5,914 nt of DNA, from NCBI GenBank assembly GCA_031258055.1, contig JAIRNM010000149.1, positions 1-5,914 on the forward strand, in the 5' to 3' direction. This document shows positions 5,542 through 5,914 of the stretch, piece after piece. The first letter of the stretch is position 1; every line of letters begins with the position of its first letter. The notes below the pieces were generated by a model, which worked only from the letters and a program-made list of their open reading frames with translations, searched no databases and was not told the origin of the DNA. This DNA is from Bifidobacteriaceae bacterium. Lineage in GTDB: Bacteria > Actinomycetota > Actinomycetes > Actinomycetales > WQXJ01. The position numbers and the translations under genes are program-made.

Positions 5542-5914
5542 TCACCGCGGGGCAGCCTCGAAGGGGGAGCGGTAGGGGTGGCCAGCGGCGATGGCGGCCG
5601 CCATCGCGTCGTAGGCTGCCAGGATCAGGCGTTTGGTGCGGTACTCGCCGTGGCGGTCGGCGTCCTTGCGCTTGACGATGGGGAACGTCTCCATGATGTA
5701 GTCGACGTCTTCCCGCACCGTGCCGTAGACGTGGAACATCAGCGCGTCCAGTTCGGCGCGGAGCAGCGCGCGAGTCTCGACGGATGTGGTCCAGGCGTTG
5801 AGTCGGTCAACCCGGCTTCCAATCCACGATGAGACCGCCCTGTCGAACGACAAACCGGCGACCTGAAACTCCGGCGTTGGCGTCGCGATCTGCTCCATGA
5901 TGAAGAAGTTGAGA
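5542..5914 (-). CDS. Eco57I/type IIG-like restriction-modification methylase, C-terminal tail (5' end outside window)
   Basis: The frame is open to the right edge and stops with TGA at 5542-5544, giving 123 visible residues. The ATG at 5898 is internal: in-frame codons upstream of it read LNFFI, matching the INFFYLKQ block of the protein at 3517-4377, and family members continue through this point. The terminal block [35 protein letters not shown] and [17 protein letters not shown] is the hallmark C-terminus of Eco57I-like methylases. The last 68 aligned residues match the downstream paralogue at 42 positions (about 62%), while the segment between the two conserved blocks is about 20 residues shorter and unalike. 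The methyltransferase and any nuclease domains should lie to the right, so whether the gene is full length cannot be seen. It appears to be the first visible gene of the minus-strand run, 97 bp before the nuclease. Confidence 0.82.
   Translation of the reverse strand, partial: LNFFIMEQIATPTPEFQVAGLSFDRAVSSWIGSRVDRLNAWTTSVETRALLRAELDALMFHVYGTVREDVDYIMETFPIVKRKDADRHGEYRTKRLILAAYDAMAAAIAAGHPYRSPFEAAPR
5563..5766 (-). repeat. Diverged direct repeat, copy B (methylase C-terminal block)
   Basis: This is the counterpart of 3571-3774 in the edge-truncated methylase. It lies in the same orientation, about 2 kb apart, with the nuclease gene between the copies. Such repeats could serve recombination, though divergence makes this inefficient. 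Confidence 0.7.

Noticed and set aside
5542..5898. A separate 118-residue gene starting at ATG 5898
   Set aside because: The codons upstream of it read LNFFI in frame, matching the internal INFF block of the paralogue, so the Met is internal to a larger methylase.

Overview
The window reads as a high-GC, probably actinobacterial, chromosomal defence island. The lineage guess rests on G/C-rich codon use and on the leftmost protein, which resembles ATP-binding proteins common in Actinobacteria. No ribosomal or other marker gene confirms it. No IS element, tRNA, rRNA or CRISPR array was seen.

Layout: at the left edge a plus-strand gene (1-435) supplies the C-terminal third or so of an AAA-family ATP-binding protein ending in a winged helix. 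It converges, across a 147-bp gap with one weak hairpin, on a minus-strand run of five genes that fills the rest of the window. In transcription order (right to left) these are: the C-terminal tail of an Eco57I/type IIG-like restriction-modification methylase cut by the window edge (5914-5542); a complete YhcG/DUF1016-type PD-(D/E)XK nuclease (5444-4374); a 286-residue protein holding only the C-terminal, target-recognition-like part of the same methylase family (4377-3517); McrB with an Mrr-type N-terminal winged helix (3524-1776); and McrC (1761-583). From the nuclease to mcrC the genes overlap by 4 and 8 bp or are 14 bp apart, so they look like one translationally coupled operon. The first gap is 97 bp.

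Function: McrB (AAA+ motor with a modification-reading N-terminus) and McrC (PD-(D/E)XK nuclease) form a modification-dependent type IV restriction enzyme. The methylase tail and the YhcG-like nuclease suggest a modification-based restriction unit placed directly upstream of it. An Eco57I-like enzyme would make N6-methyladenine, which classical McrBC does not attack, so the two could coexist.

The most unusual point is that two diverged copies of the same methylase C-terminus flank the nuclease. The downstream copy has no methyltransferase domain, yet it has a strong ribosome-binding site and is coupled to its neighbours. It is either a stand-alone specificity or adaptor subunit, or the stump of a recombined methylase gene.
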